From contig DPJG01000032.1 in assembly GCA_003543135.1 (NCBI GenBank), forward strand, positions 1 to 64,000: 64,000 nt of DNA. The letters run 5' to 3'. Below are positions 36,038 to 45,026 of the stretch, one piece after another (position 1 is the first letter of the stretch; every line of letters starts with the position of its first letter). The notes under the pieces were generated by a model that was given only the letters and a program-made list of their open reading frames with translations, did no database searches and was not told the origin of the DNA. This DNA comes from Rheinheimera sp. GTDB lineage: Bacteria; Pseudomonadota; Gammaproteobacteria; Enterobacterales; Alteromonadaceae. The position numbers and the translations under genes were made by a program.

Positions 36038-37692
36038 TGTTTAGTTATTTACGCCGTTATGCGCCGGTATTGCTCTCGGCCGATTTACAAAGACCGGCGA
36101 GCAGCTGGCATCCGCTGCTGTTTATGCTGGTGGCAGCGCTTGGCATGACATTGATGTTCAACGCGCCTTTTTACGCGGCGTTACAAACGCAGATCCCGGA
36201 CCAGCAGGGCCTGCAAATTTGTTTGTTATTGCTGGTATTTTTGCTGAATTTATTGCTGCTGTTTATTTTTGCGCACGGCACTTTACTTAAACCTGTGGTG
36301 TTGCTGCTGTTTTTTGCCGGTAGCCTGAGCCTGTATTTTAACCAGAGTTTTGGTGTGCTGATTGACAAAGATATGCTGCAAAACGCGCTGGAAACCGATC
36401 CGGCCGAAGCGCGCGGCTTGCTAAGCGGTGCGCTATTGCTGCACCTGCTGCAGTGGATGTTATTTCCGCTGCTACTGGTGCTGATGGTCAGAGTGCAGCG
36501 CCTTGCAAGGCGCAGTTATGCTCAGCATCTGCTGGCGGCTCTGCTGCTGGTGGTGTTGGTGTTGTCGGCCCTTGGCACGACCCGTTATGCAGAATTTGCG
36601 TCCTTTTTCCGTAATTTCAGAAGTGTAAAACATCTGGCTTTGCCGGTGAGCCCTGTAGTTGCCGGCCTTTCCTTGCTCAGTAAATCGGTGAAAGCCCAGA
36701 CGCAGCCGCCCTTTCAGCTGCTGGCCGGTGACGCCCGGCGAAGCGAAAGCCCGGGCCAGCCCAAATTAATGGTGTTAGTACTGGGCGAAACTGCCAGAGC
36801 CGACCATTTTCAGCTCAATGGTTATCCGCGTCCGACCAATCCGTTATTAAGCCAATTGCCGGTGCTGAGTTTTAGCCAGGTGAGCGCCTGCGGCACTGCC
36901 ACTGCGCATTCTGTGCCTTGTATGTTTTCGGCCCTGAGCCGGGATAACTATGACGAGGCCATCGCCAAAAACAGCAGTAATGTGCTGGATATACTGCAAG
37001 CCACGGGCGTCGACACCAGCTGGCTTGATAATAACTCCGGCTGTAAAGGGGTGTGCGACCGGGTGCCTTCTGAGTTTTTATTTCAGCAGCCTGATAAGCG
37101 CTGCAGCCATGGCCAATGTCTGGATGATGTATTACTCGATGGTCTGGCGCGTGCGTTAAAGCGCCAAACCAATGGCGACCGCATTATTGTGTTGCACCAG
37201 CTGGGCAGTCATGGCCCTGAGTATTACAAACGCAGTGCCGGTGAGGACAAAAAGTTTCTGCCCGAATGCCAGGATAAACAAATTCAGTTGTGTGAACGCA
37301 GCGAAGTGGTCAATGCATACGACAACAGCATTGTCGCCACCGACCGTTTGCTGGCCAAAGTGATAGCGCAGCTGCAACAGCAGCAGCACTACAACGCCGC
37401 GCTGTTGTATCTGTCGGATCACGGTGAGTCGCTGGGCGAGAACGGCGTTTATCTGCATGGTTTGCCTTATTTTATGGCGCCACAAGCACAAACCCGGGTG
37501 CCTATGTTGTGGTGGATGAGCGCTGATTATGCGGCGGCGACTAAATTAGATGCCGGTTGTCTGGCTGCAGCAAAAAGCAGCCCGTTCAGTCACGATCACC
37601 TGTTTCATAGCCTGTTGGGCGCTTTTTCAGTGCAGACCACGCTTTATCAGCCTGCACTTGACCTGTTTTCTGGTTGCCGGGCGGCTGGCTGA
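36037..37692 (+). CDS. eptA: Lipid A phosphoethanolamine transferase EptA
   Basis: 551 residues from ATG 36037 overlapping the PAP2 stop. It transfers phosphoethanolamine to lipid A and can lower susceptibility to polymyxins; PmrC and MCR proteins are relatives. Five N-terminal membrane helices (to about residue 190) precede a periplasmic alkaline-phosphatase-like domain. The nucleophile threonine is in GETARADHFQLNGYPRPTNP, and metal-binding motifs are SHGPEYYKRS and LYLSDHGESLGENGVYLHG. Several cysteines (NSGCKGVC, CSHGQC, PECQDKQIQLC) match the family disulfides. Confidence 0.93.
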   Translation: MFSYLRRYAPVLLSADLQRPASSWHPLLFMLVAALGMTLMFNAPFYAALQTQIPDQQGLQICLLLLVFLLNLLLLFIFAHGTLLKPVVLLLFFAGSLSLYFNQSFGVLIDKDMLQNALETDPAEARGLLSGALLLHLLQWMLFPLLLVLMVRVQRLARRSYAQHLLAALLLVVLVLSALGTTRYAEFASFFRNFRSVKHLALPVSPVVAGLSLLSKSVKAQTQPPFQLLAGDARRSESPGQPKLMVLVLGETARADHFQLNGYPRPTNPLLSQLPVLSFSQVSACGTATAHSVPCMFSALSRDNYDEAIAKNSSNVLDILQATGVDTSWLDNNSGCKGVCDRVPSEFLFQQPDKRCSHGQCLDDVLLDGLARALKRQTNGDRIIVLHQLGSHGPEYYKRSAGEDKKFLPECQDKQIQLCERSEVVNAYDNSIVATDRLLAKVIAQLQQQQHYNAALLYLSDHGESLGENGVYLHGLPYFMAPQAQTRVPMLWWMSADYAAATKLDAGCLAAAKSSPFSHDHLFHSLLGAFSVQTTLYQPALDLFSGCRAAG

Positions 37693-37750
37693 AGCAGCAC
37701 TGTCTGCAATCAGCCGGCTTAGATGAACTCTGGCCAAAAAGGCGGTAGTG

Positions 37751-39673
37751 ATGAACTTAATGCAGTCGTTGATGATGTTGCAGCAGCCGGTATTGCAGCA
37801 GCCAGCTTTGTTATATCGCTGCGTTCTGGCGTTTTGTCTATTGCTGACGCCTGCTTTGGCGTTCTGTGCTGAACCCTCAGATGCTGTGGCAGGAGCTGAG
37901 GCGGCAGCGCCCGCCGCGCAAGATAAAACGCGGCCCAAAGAGCTGACGCTGGAAGATTTGTGTCAGCTGACACGCCAGGCGCCCACAACGGATGACATGT
38001 CCGAACCTCGTTCTGACTGGCCACCAGCGATGACGGTCGGGCAAATTGATTTTCAGGTAAACCCCATTTTTGATGAAACAGCGCCGGATGCTTTCTGGCT
38101 ACACCATTTTGCCAACTGGCTGCATATCAACTCCAAGGCCTGGGCGCTCAAGCGCGAACTGCCTTTTAGCAGCGGTCAGCAGGTTAATGCCGATGATTTG
38201 CGTGAAGCTGAACGTTTATTGCGGCAGAAAAATTATCTGCGTGACAGCAAAATCAAAGTGTTACCTGAATGTAATACCGATGGCAGTCACAATATTCAGG
38301 TAGAAACCTGGGATACCTGGAGCCTCCAGCCCACACTGGGATTTAGCCGAAGTGGCGGCAGTAATAAATATTCTTTGGGTTTTAAAGAAGAAAATTTACT
38401 TGGCCTTGGCGTGCGTACCAGTTTGAAGTTTCAGTCGAATTATCTGCGCCAGGGTTATGAGTTTCGCAGTGAAATTCCGCTGTCATTATTTGAGTGGGAC
38501 AGTCTGGATCACAGTTATGGTTGGTTTGAATGGGTGGATAACGATGATGGCTCAAAACAGGTGCTGAGTTTGGACCATCCTTTTTATACCGATGATGCCG
38601 CGCTGATGTGGCGGCTCGCCTGGATGCGCGATGACAAGCTGGAGCAGATTTTTCACAATAACAACCCGGAAAACCAGTTCAGAACAAAGCAAAAAGAAAC
38701 AGAGCTGGCTTACGGTCGTTTGTGGTCTTATTCGGAGCAAACCAGCTGGCGTTGGTTATTGGGTTATACAGAGCAAAAATTTGCGTTTAGTGAAGACCCA
38801 TTGCACCCGACACTGTTGTTACCGCAAAACCGTCTTTATCAGTACCCCTGGCTCGGTGTTGAATATATGCAGCATCATTATCAAAAACTGTCCGATGTGT
38901 TTTTAATTAATCACACCGAAGATATTCATCTGGGCTGGCGTCATCAGCTGAAAGTGGGGGTGCAAACAACTGCACTGGCACCTGACAAACAACTGGGTTA
39001 TCACCTGCAATGGCAAAGCAGTAAAGGTTTTGGCGATCAGCAGCATCTGGTGTTATTCAGCAGCAGCCTGGCGGTGCAAACCGGGGCGGCCAGTGGCAAT
39101 CAAACTAAATTAAAGCTTGAGATGGAAGATTTTTATCGTTTATCTGAGCGTTTTGCCCTTTACAGCCATTTGCGCTACGACCAGCGCCGGCAGAATGAAC
39201 TGGACGATCCGCTATCGCTTGGCAGTGAAGATGGCGTGCGCACCGATGGTGGTATTCGGGGTTATCCGGTGCAGTATCTGCACGGTTTGCGCCGCACTCT
39301 GGCGACTATGGAACTGCGCTGGTATCCAAAAATCACCCTGTATCAGCTGTTGGATGTGGGTTTTGTGGTGTTTGCCGATGCCGGTCGTATTGATGACGGC
39401 AAGGTTGGAGCGCTGGGGTTCGTTCCAGCCACAGCGCCAGAACCGGCTGCCGCACTGACAAGGCCGGCACTGGTTTTAACCGGCGCTCAGCTGGATTTAT
39501 TAAATCCAAATAAGCTGAACTCCTGGCTTGGTTCTGTTGGCATTGGCGCGCGTTTTTATTCATCACGCTCGGCCAATGACAATGTGATCCATCTGGATTT
39601 GGCAAAACCCATAGGGCCAGCCCGGGACGTTCATGCTTATGAGCTGCAGCTCAAAGTAGAGCAACGTTTTTAG
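37751..39673 (+). CDS. BamA/Omp85-like outer-membrane protein with signal peptide
   Basis: 640 residues from ATG 37751 (a GTG one codon earlier is possible). Signal peptide with hydrophobic LAFCLLLTPALAF (about 27-40) and a cysteine directly after it. A short POTRA-like region (about 90-190; SGQQVNADDLREAERLLRQK) precedes a beta-barrel of the bacterial surface antigen type, with GGIRGYP near the C-terminal third and a terminal phenylalanine (VEQRF). The single-POTRA form points to a minor Omp85 relative. It is 58 bases after eptA on the same strand and may belong to the PmrA-type operon. Confidence 0.75.
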   Translation: MNLMQSLMMLQQPVLQQPALLYRCVLAFCLLLTPALAFCAEPSDAVAGAEAAAPAAQDKTRPKELTLEDLCQLTRQAPTTDDMSEPRSDWPPAMTVGQIDFQVNPIFDETAPDAFWLHHFANWLHINSKAWALKRELPFSSGQQVNADDLREAERLLRQKNYLRDSKIKVLPECNTDGSHNIQVETWDTWSLQPTLGFSRSGGSNKYSLGFKEENLLGLGVRTSLKFQSNYLRQGYEFRSEIPLSLFEWDSLDHSYGWFEWVDNDDGSKQVLSLDHPFYTDDAALMWRLAWMRDDKLEQIFHNNNPENQFRTKQKETELAYGRLWSYSEQTSWRWLLGYTEQKFAFSEDPLHPTLLLPQNRLYQYPWLGVEYMQHHYQKLSDVFLINHTEDIHLGWRHQLKVGVQTTALAPDKQLGYHLQWQSSKGFGDQQHLVLFSSSLAVQTGAASGNQTKLKLEMEDFYRLSERFALYSHLRYDQRRQNELDDPLSLGSEDGVRTDGGIRGYPVQYLHGLRRTLATMELRWYPKITLYQLLDVGFVVFADAGRIDDGKVGALGFVPATAPEPAAALTRPALVLTGAQLDLLNPNKLNSWLGSVGIGARFYSSRSANDNVIHLDLAKPIGPARDVHAYELQLKVEQRF

Positions 39674-39731
39674 CCCAATCCTTGTTGGCCTTGTTGTCAT
39701 TAGTGCCATGCAGCGTCCCTGAAGAAGGCTG

Positions 39732-40991
39732 TTATTGCAAGCTGGCCTGCGGTGTTGTGTTTAAACGCCAGGTGACCAGCACTGTGCCCAGCAAAAAGGC
39801 GCTGGACAGATAAAGACAAGCGTGAAAACCATAAGCCTGATACACCCAGCCGGATAACAAAGTGCCAATCAGCCGGCCTATGGCGTTGGCCATATAATAA
39901 AAACCCACATCGAGCGACACACCGTCGCGACTGGCGAGGCTTACAATCAGATAGCTGTGTAACGAAGAATTCACCGCAAAGACAGCGCCAAATAACAACA
40001 AACCACCGACTAACAGCCAAAGGGGGTTGGCGCTTTGTTGCATGGCAAGGCTGATTAACAGCGGCAGGCCACAAAGCAGGCCAGCCCAGAAGAGAGCAGT
40101 GTGCTGGTTGGGTACCTTGCCGGTGTTTTTACCTACCTTACTTCCGGCTTTGCTGCCCGCTTTGCTACCGGTCAAAGCAGGCGCCAACGCCTGCACAGCG
40201 CCATAAGCAATCACCCAGCAAGCTAAAAAAGCACCCACTTCGGTTTGTGACCAGGCAAAGTTGCCGGATAAATACAGTGGCAGCGCAATCACAAACCAGA
40301 TATCGCGCGCGCCAAATAACAATAACCGCGCTGCCGACAGCCGGTTAATGGCGGCGCTTTTGGAGAACAAGTCTTTAAACTTGGGTTTAAAACTGCTTTT
40401 GCCCAAGTCTTTTTTCAGCAGCACTAAACTTAGCAGCCAGACAAGCGCAAGTGCAGCGGCCATGGCCGCGACTGCGCCCTGAAAACCATACAGGCTCAGT
40501 AACAGCCCACCTAAAAAGAAGCCAACGCCTTTGAGCGCATTTTTTGAGCCGGTTAAAATGGCCACCCATTTGTATAAAGCTCCCTGGGCATTTTCCGGCA
40601 GCAGTAGCTTCAGTGAGCTTTTGGCGCTCATTTTGTTGAGGTCTTTGGCAATGCCGGACAGCGCCTGCGCGGCCATCACCCAAAGCACAGTCAGAAACCC
40701 GGAGGGCACCAGCAACATGGCCAGAGCCAGCACCTGCAGCGCCAGGCCTGTATTCATGGTTTTATTCAGGCCAATACGGGCACCCAGCCAGCCGCCCACT
40801 AAGTTGGTGACCACACCAAAAAACTCATAAAACAAAAACAACGAGGCAATAGCCAGCGGACTGTAACCCAGCTGATAAAAGTGCAGCACTATTAACATGC
40901 GCAGCGCACCGTCAGTCAGGGTAAAAGCCCAGTAGTTGGCGGTGACCACCAGATATTGTTTCAGGCCGGTACTGGCCGGTAGTCCAGACAT
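39732..40991 (-). CDS. arsJ: ArsJ, organoarsenical (1-arseno-3-phosphoglycerate) efflux MFS transporter
   Basis: 419 residues from ATG 40991 (AGGAAA upstream). About twelve membrane segments with MFS loops. The start YLVVTANYWAFTLTDGALRM and the DLNKMSAKSSLKLLLP segment are typical of ArsJ. ArsJ exports the unstable arsenate ester that the partner GAPDH makes from arsenate, giving arsenate resistance without reduction. The central loop contains a short tandem repeat (GSKAGSKAGSKVGKNTGK). It is the last gene of the leftward ars operon, directly after the GAPDH gene. Confidence 0.92.
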   Translation of the reverse strand: MSGLPASTGLKQYLVVTANYWAFTLTDGALRMLIVLHFYQLGYSPLAIASLFLFYEFFGVVTNLVGGWLGARIGLNKTMNTGLALQVLALAMLLVPSGFLTVLWVMAAQALSGIAKDLNKMSAKSSLKLLLPENAQGALYKWVAILTGSKNALKGVGFFLGGLLLSLYGFQGAVAAMAAALALVWLLSLVLLKKDLGKSSFKPKFKDLFSKSAAINRLSAARLLLFGARDIWFVIALPLYLSGNFAWSQTEVGAFLACWVIAYGAVQALAPALTGSKAGSKAGSKVGKNTGKVPNQHTALFWAGLLCGLPLLISLAMQQSANPLWLLVGGLLLFGAVFAVNSSLHSYLIVSLASRDGVSLDVGFYYMANAIGRLIGTLLSGWVYQAYGFHACLYLSSAFLLGTVLVTWRLNTTPQASLQ

Positions 40992-41134
40992 TGTGGTTTC
41001 CTGGTCATCAGGTAAAGCTGCAACTAAGCCGTTACAGCCATTTGACACACTTTGCTAAAACACAGCTGCGTGGCAGGGGCAGCTCTGAGCTGGCGAGCGA
41101 CAGCCGGATCCCCCGCACACTGTGGTTGAAAAAG

Positions 41135-42142
41135 TTAAGCTGCGCTGCCAACCAGCCGCGCCAGTTCGACGGTGCGATTGGCGTAACCCCATTCGTTGTC
41201 ATACCAGGCGTAAATTTTTACCTGAGTGCCGTTCACCACCATAGTCGACAAAGCATCAATGACGCTGGAGCGTGGGTCGGTTTTATAATCAATGGAAACC
41301 AGCGGCCGCTCTTCATATCCTAAGATATTTTTCAGCTCCCCCTCTGCCGCGGCTTTGAGTAAAGCATTTACCTCTTCGGCTGTGGTAGTGCGTTCCACTT
41401 CAAACACACAGTCGGTCAGTGACGCGTTGGCCAGCGGCACCCGCACTGCATGGCCATTTAACCGGCCCTTCAGCTCAGGGAAAATTTCGGTAATAGCTGT
41501 GGCTGAACCCGTGGTGGTTGGAATTAAACTGCTGCCACAGGCGCGGGCACGGCGTAAATCTTTGTGCGGAGTATCCAGAATCGACTGGGTGTTGGTTAAG
41601 TCGTGAATAGTGGTGATAGAGCCATGTTTGATGCCTAAATTTTCATGAATGACTTTGACCACAGGGGCTAAACAGTTGGTGGTGCAGCTGGCGGCTGTCA
41701 CTATCTGGTGTTTTGCGGCATCAAAAAGCTGATGATTCACGCCCATCACCACATTCAGCACACCTGGCTCTTTCACCGGTGCACTGACCACCACCCGTTT
41801 TACGCCTTGCGCCAGATACTGCTCAAGCACAGCTTTGTTTTTCATTTTGCCGGAACATTCAATGACCAAATCACAGCCCGACCAGTCGGTGTCATTGATG
41901 TTTTTATGCTGGCTGACCGCAATCATTTTGCCGTTAATCAGCACTGTATTGCCCTCAGCCTGCGCCTGATGCTGCCAGCGGCCATGCACTGAGTCAAAAT
42001 TGAGCAGATGGGCAAAAGTGGCGGCGTCACCGGCCGGGTCGTTAATTTGTACAAATTCAAATTCAGGCCAGTCAAAAGCGGCGCGCAAAGCTAACCGGCC
42101 GATACGGCCAAAACCGTTGATCCCTACTTTAATGGTCATCAT
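41135..42142 (-). CDS. ArsJ-associated glyceraldehyde-3-phosphate dehydrogenase
   Basis: 335 residues. Full GAPDH: NAD-binding [14 protein letters not shown] at the N-terminus and the catalytic SCTTNC in the middle, with [21 protein letters not shown] after it. In ArsJ operons this enzyme uses arsenate in place of phosphate to form 1-arseno-3-phosphoglycerate, which ArsJ exports. Position between the thioredoxin-like gene and arsJ makes that role more likely than glycolysis. The start could be 42142 or the next codon (both ATG, AGAGGA upstream). Confidence 0.93.
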   Translation of the reverse strand: MMTIKVGINGFGRIGRLALRAAFDWPEFEFVQINDPAGDAATFAHLLNFDSVHGRWQHQAQAEGNTVLINGKMIAVSQHKNINDTDWSGCDLVIECSGKMKNKAVLEQYLAQGVKRVVVSAPVKEPGVLNVVMGVNHQLFDAAKHQIVTAASCTTNCLAPVVKVIHENLGIKHGSITTIHDLTNTQSILDTPHKDLRRARACGSSLIPTTTGSATAITEIFPELKGRLNGHAVRVPLANASLTDCVFEVERTTTAEEVNALLKAAAEGELKNILGYEERPLVSIDYKTDPRSSVIDALSTMVVNGTQVKIYAWYDNEWGYANRTVELARLVGSAA

Positions 42143-42154
42143 GTATCCTCTGTT

Positions 42155-42391
42155 TCAGCTTTTCAGCCACTGTTCAATCTGTTCGCGATGTGGAATGGAG
42201 CCTGTATGCACCACAAGGTTATTTAATACAACGGCGGGTGTGCTCATCACACCAAAGCCAATGATTTGTTGCATATCTTCAATCTTTTCTACCTGAACCT
42301 GGATGCCAAGCTCGGCGGCAATACGCTCAATGGATTCAACGGTTTTGGCACATTTGCTACAACCCATACCTAACACTTTAAATTCTTTCAT
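42155..42391 (-). CDS. Small thioredoxin-like (redox-active disulfide) protein
   Basis: 78 residues. A CxxC motif (CSKC, about 11-14) lies in MGCSKCAKT, followed by a compact thioredoxin-like fold with the conserved cis-proline strand STPAVVLNN. These short proteins often accompany arsenic and DUF318-permease genes and may reduce or carry the metalloid or recycle ArsC. It overlaps the upstream phosphatase gene by four bases (ATGA), 12 bases before GAPDH. Confidence 0.85.
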   Translation of the reverse strand: MKEFKVLGMGCSKCAKTVESIERIAAELGIQVQVEKIEDMQQIIGFGVMSTPAVVLNNLVVHTGSIPHREQIEQWLKS

Positions 42392-42894
42392 GATTGAGTC
42401 TCCGCAACTTGTTGAAAATACGTGATATGTGCAGGCAAGGTTAAGGCATAAGGCCGTAGCGCCTGCACTTTGTGTTGCACAACATCCAGTGGCTCACCAC
42501 GCTCCAACAGAATTTGCGCTGCTATTAAGCCGGTACGACCCGAACCACCTTTGCAGTGTATTGCTACTTTATTCCCTGCAGACAGCAGCTGATGCACCTG
42601 CGGGCCAGCCTGTTGCCAGGCTTTGACAAAATCAGCCGCCGGAGCTTCGTCGTCAGCAATAGGGCAGTTAAACCACCCTAAACCTCTGGCGGCGCAATGC
42701 TCAGCCAAAGTGGCAGCCTGATGTGCTTCCAGCTCGGCCTGAGGCATCAGTGTGATAAGCGCTGTTGCACCCGCTTGTTGCAGTGTGGTCAGGGCATCGG
42801 CCACCGACGAGCCTTTAGTGCCGGGGCAGGGCGTAAAAATAAGGCCGGCAGGCTTGTGCGGCTCCAGCGGTAACAAGTTATACGGATGGGTCAT
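42388..42894 (-). CDS. Dual-specificity/CDKN3-like protein phosphatase in the ars operon
   Basis: 168 residues from ATG 42894 (AAAGGA upstream). The phosphatase loop HCKGGSGRTG (CX5R, Cys near residue 115) and a preceding acidic loop (CPIADDEAP) give the signature of dual-specificity or tyrosine phosphatases. Such genes occur in some ars operons; their substrate is not known. It lies between acr3 and the thioredoxin-like gene and is translationally coupled to the latter. It is not an ArsC, which is encoded separately. Confidence 0.85.
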   Translation of the reverse strand: MTHPYNLLPLEPHKPAGLIFTPCPGTKGSSVADALTTLQQAGATALITLMPQAELEAHQAATLAEHCAARGLGWFNCPIADDEAPAADFVKAWQQAGPQVHQLLSAGNKVAIHCKGGSGRTGLIAAQILLERGEPLDVVQHKVQALRPYALTLPAHITYFQQVAETQS

Positions 42895-42924
42895 CACAAT
42901 TCCTTTATCAGCTCAGTGAAAGTT

Positions 42925-43968
42925 TTATGCATGGGCAAACCAGTGACGGGTGCTATTGGCAAACCACACCAGCGACAACATAACCGGCACTTCCACCAGC
43001 ACACCCACGACTGTGGCAAGTGCAGCCCCTGAATGCAGGCCAAACAATGAAATAGCCACAGCAACCGCCAGTTCAAAGAAGTTACTGGCGCCAATCATGC
43101 CGGCAGGGGCGGCAATGTTGTGTGGCAGTTTAAGTTTGCAACCAACAAAATAACTCAGGGCAAAAATGCCATAGGTTTGCAGCAGCAGTGGTATTGCAAT
43201 CAGCACTATGGCCAGTGGCTGGCTGAGAATAGTCTGGGCCTGAAAACCAAACAGCAGCAGCACTGTGGCCAATAAACCAAACACAGACCAGGGTTTCACG
43301 CGCTGGGCAAAAGCTACGATAGCTTTGTCGGTAGTGGCTGCGCCGTGCCGGGTTACACGCCGTGTTAAATAGTGGCGGGTAAACACACCGGCCAGCAGTG
43401 GCAGCACTACATAAAGCAATACCGACAACAATAAGGTAGACCAGGGCACTGTGATATCTGATACCCCCAGCAGCCAGGCGCTGATCGGCGCAAAAGCAAA
43501 AATCATAATCAGATCATTCACCGACACCTGCACCAGGGTGTAGTTGGCATCCCCTTTGGTCAATTGGCTCCAGACAAACACCATGGCGGTGCAGGGTGCT
43601 ACCCCCAGCAAAATCATGCCCGCTATATATTCGGTAGCGGTCTGTGGGTCGACCCAATCGGCAAACAACACACGGAAAAATAACCAGCCCAGCAGCGCCA
43701 TGGTGAAGGGTTTCACCAGCCAGTTGATCACCAGCGTCAGCAGCAAACCGGCTGGTTTTTTACCGACATCACGAATGGCAGCAAAATCAACCTGCACCAT
43801 CATGGGATAAATCATCAGCCATATCAGGACGGCAATCACCGCATTGACCTGGGCATACTCCAACGAGGCCACCAGGCTAAACCACTGGGGTTGCCATAAA
43901 CCTGCGGCGACACCTGCGGCCATAGCCAGTGCTACCCAGACTGATAAATAACGTTCAAAAATACCCAC
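42925..43968 (-). CDS. acr3: Arsenite efflux transporter Acr3
   Basis: 347 residues, ten membrane segments, the usual Acr3 size. It expels arsenite across the inner membrane using the proton gradient. The conserved cysteine in [15 protein letters not shown] and the [18 protein letters not shown] segment are Acr3 hallmarks. It lies 21 bases after arsC and before the phosphatase gene in the same operon. Confidence 0.95.
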   Translation of the reverse strand: MGIFERYLSVWVALAMAAGVAAGLWQPQWFSLVASLEYAQVNAVIAVLIWLMIYPMMVQVDFAAIRDVGKKPAGLLLTLVINWLVKPFTMALLGWLFFRVLFADWVDPQTATEYIAGMILLGVAPCTAMVFVWSQLTKGDANYTLVQVSVNDLIMIFAFAPISAWLLGVSDITVPWSTLLLSVLLYVVLPLLAGVFTRHYLTRRVTRHGAATTDKAIVAFAQRVKPWSVFGLLATVLLLFGFQAQTILSQPLAIVLIAIPLLLQTYGIFALSYFVGCKLKLPHNIAAPAGMIGASNFFELAVAVAISLFGLHSGAALATVVGVLVEVPVMLSLVWFANSTRHWFAHA

Positions 43969-43989
43969 ATGAACTCCTTAATAACTGCT

Positions 43990-44490
43990 TCAGTTTGACG
44001 GCTCAAAGCCGGTAAGTTGCAGCGGAAAACGTGTTGCAATGACCGATAACAGGGTGCTGTCCGGTTTTGTTGTCGCCTGAAACAATGCTTTGGCACGTTG
44101 TTGCAGCGCCAGATACAAAGCAGAAAATTCTTGTTTTTGTACATCCGGACTCAGCCCGTAACGACTGGGGTCTGGTAGCGACCAGTGTGCTTTCACAGCT
44201 TTGCCAAACCAGACCGGGCAAGATTCACCTGCCGCTTGATCGCAGACGGTAATCACCAGATCCGGGGCAAAATCGGCCATTTCATCCCAGCTTTTACTGG
44301 TCAGTCCCGCAGTGTCGATTTGCCAGTGTTTCAGATACTGCAGCGTCAACGGATGTATGGTGCCGCGCGGCGTCGAGCCAGCACTTTGTACCCTGATATT
44401 GACTCCGGCCTTGATGGCTTCAGCACGAAAAATGGCCTCAGCCAAAATGCTGCGGCAAGCGTTATGGGTACATAAAAACAAAATATTCAT
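43990..44490 (-). CDS. arsC: Arsenate reductase ArsC (low-molecular-weight phosphatase type)
   Basis: 166 residues. It reduces arsenate to arsenite for Acr3. The P-loop CTHNACRS starts at Cys7 (CX5R), and a redox pair follows in VCDQAAGESCP. SLPDPSRYG is the Asp-Pro loop. This is the phosphatase-fold family dependent on thioredoxin or glutaredoxin, not the E. coli ArsC fold. It is the second gene of the operon, 35 bases after arsR. Confidence 0.94.
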   Translation of the reverse strand: MNILFLCTHNACRSILAEAIFRAEAIKAGVNIRVQSAGSTPRGTIHPLTLQYLKHWQIDTAGLTSKSWDEMADFAPDLVITVCDQAAGESCPVWFGKAVKAHWSLPDPSRYGLSPDVQKQEFSALYLALQQRAKALFQATTKPDSTLLSVIATRFPLQLTGFEPSN

Positions 44491-44525
44491 CAGGGTTCTG
44501 CACTCATGGCGTTTTGTTCACTTGG

Positions 44526-44873
44526 TCAGGGGCAACAGGCTTTTGCCCGTTCTGGTCTTTCACCCATGGCACAAAGATTATTCAGCAAGGGCGCCAGCAG
44601 AGGGGTATTTTGTGCCCGGGTTTGCTCCAGCGTTTGTGTGGCCCACTGCGGTAATTCCGGATTTAACCGGTAAAACACCCATTGTCCCTGACGGCGGTCC
44701 AATAACACTTTGGCACTTCTGAGCATTGCCAGGTGACGGGATATTTTAGGTTGGGATTCACCAAGGGCCGATGTCAGTTCACAGACACAAAGTTCGCCCT
44801 CCTGCGCAATCAGCAGCAGGGAAAACAAACGGGTTTCATCGGCCAGTAACTTAAAAAATTCGACAGGGTGCAT
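44526..44873 (-). CDS. arsR: Arsenic-responsive repressor ArsR
   Basis: 115 residues, SmtB/ArsR winged helix. The As(III)-binding CxC motif is ELCVCEL in helix 3, as in E. coli ArsR, and a CC pair sits near the C-terminus. DNA-recognition helix: QPKISRHLAMLR. First gene of the leftward operon; a perfect 18-base palindrome about 55 bases upstream is its probable operator and lies between it and the divergent permease. Confidence 0.94.
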   Translation of the reverse strand: MHPVEFFKLLADETRLFSLLLIAQEGELCVCELTSALGESQPKISRHLAMLRSAKVLLDRRQGQWVFYRLNPELPQWATQTLEQTRAQNTPLLAPLLNNLCAMGERPERAKACCP

Positions 44874-44926
44874 GTTGTTTGCTGCCTCTTTTCTTGCTGC
44901 CGCGCTGAATTGGATAACTTTAATGG

Positions 44927-44965
44927 ATATGTAAATTTACATATATGTGGATAATCATATATATG
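44927..44965. promoter_or_regulatory. ArsR-type operator region
   Basis: ATATGTAAATTTACATAT at 44927-44944 is a perfect 18-base palindrome. A second dyad, CATATATATG at 44956-44965, follows closely. Position between the two divergent genes suggests control of both. Confidence 0.7.
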
Positions 44966-45026
44966 TTTTTCCAGATGTCAATGCTATGCTGCCAGCATCA
45001 ACTGCAACAGCTACAGAGGAATGCAG

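Noticed and set aside
41135-42142. Housekeeping glycolytic gapA
   Set aside because: Sequence alone allows it, but the position between ars genes and next to arsJ makes the arsenate-specific role more likely.
42388-42894. Second arsenate reductase
   Set aside because: The CX5R loop is at the middle of the protein (HCKGGSGRTG) as in dual-specificity phosphatases, not at the N-terminus as in the LMW-type ArsC.
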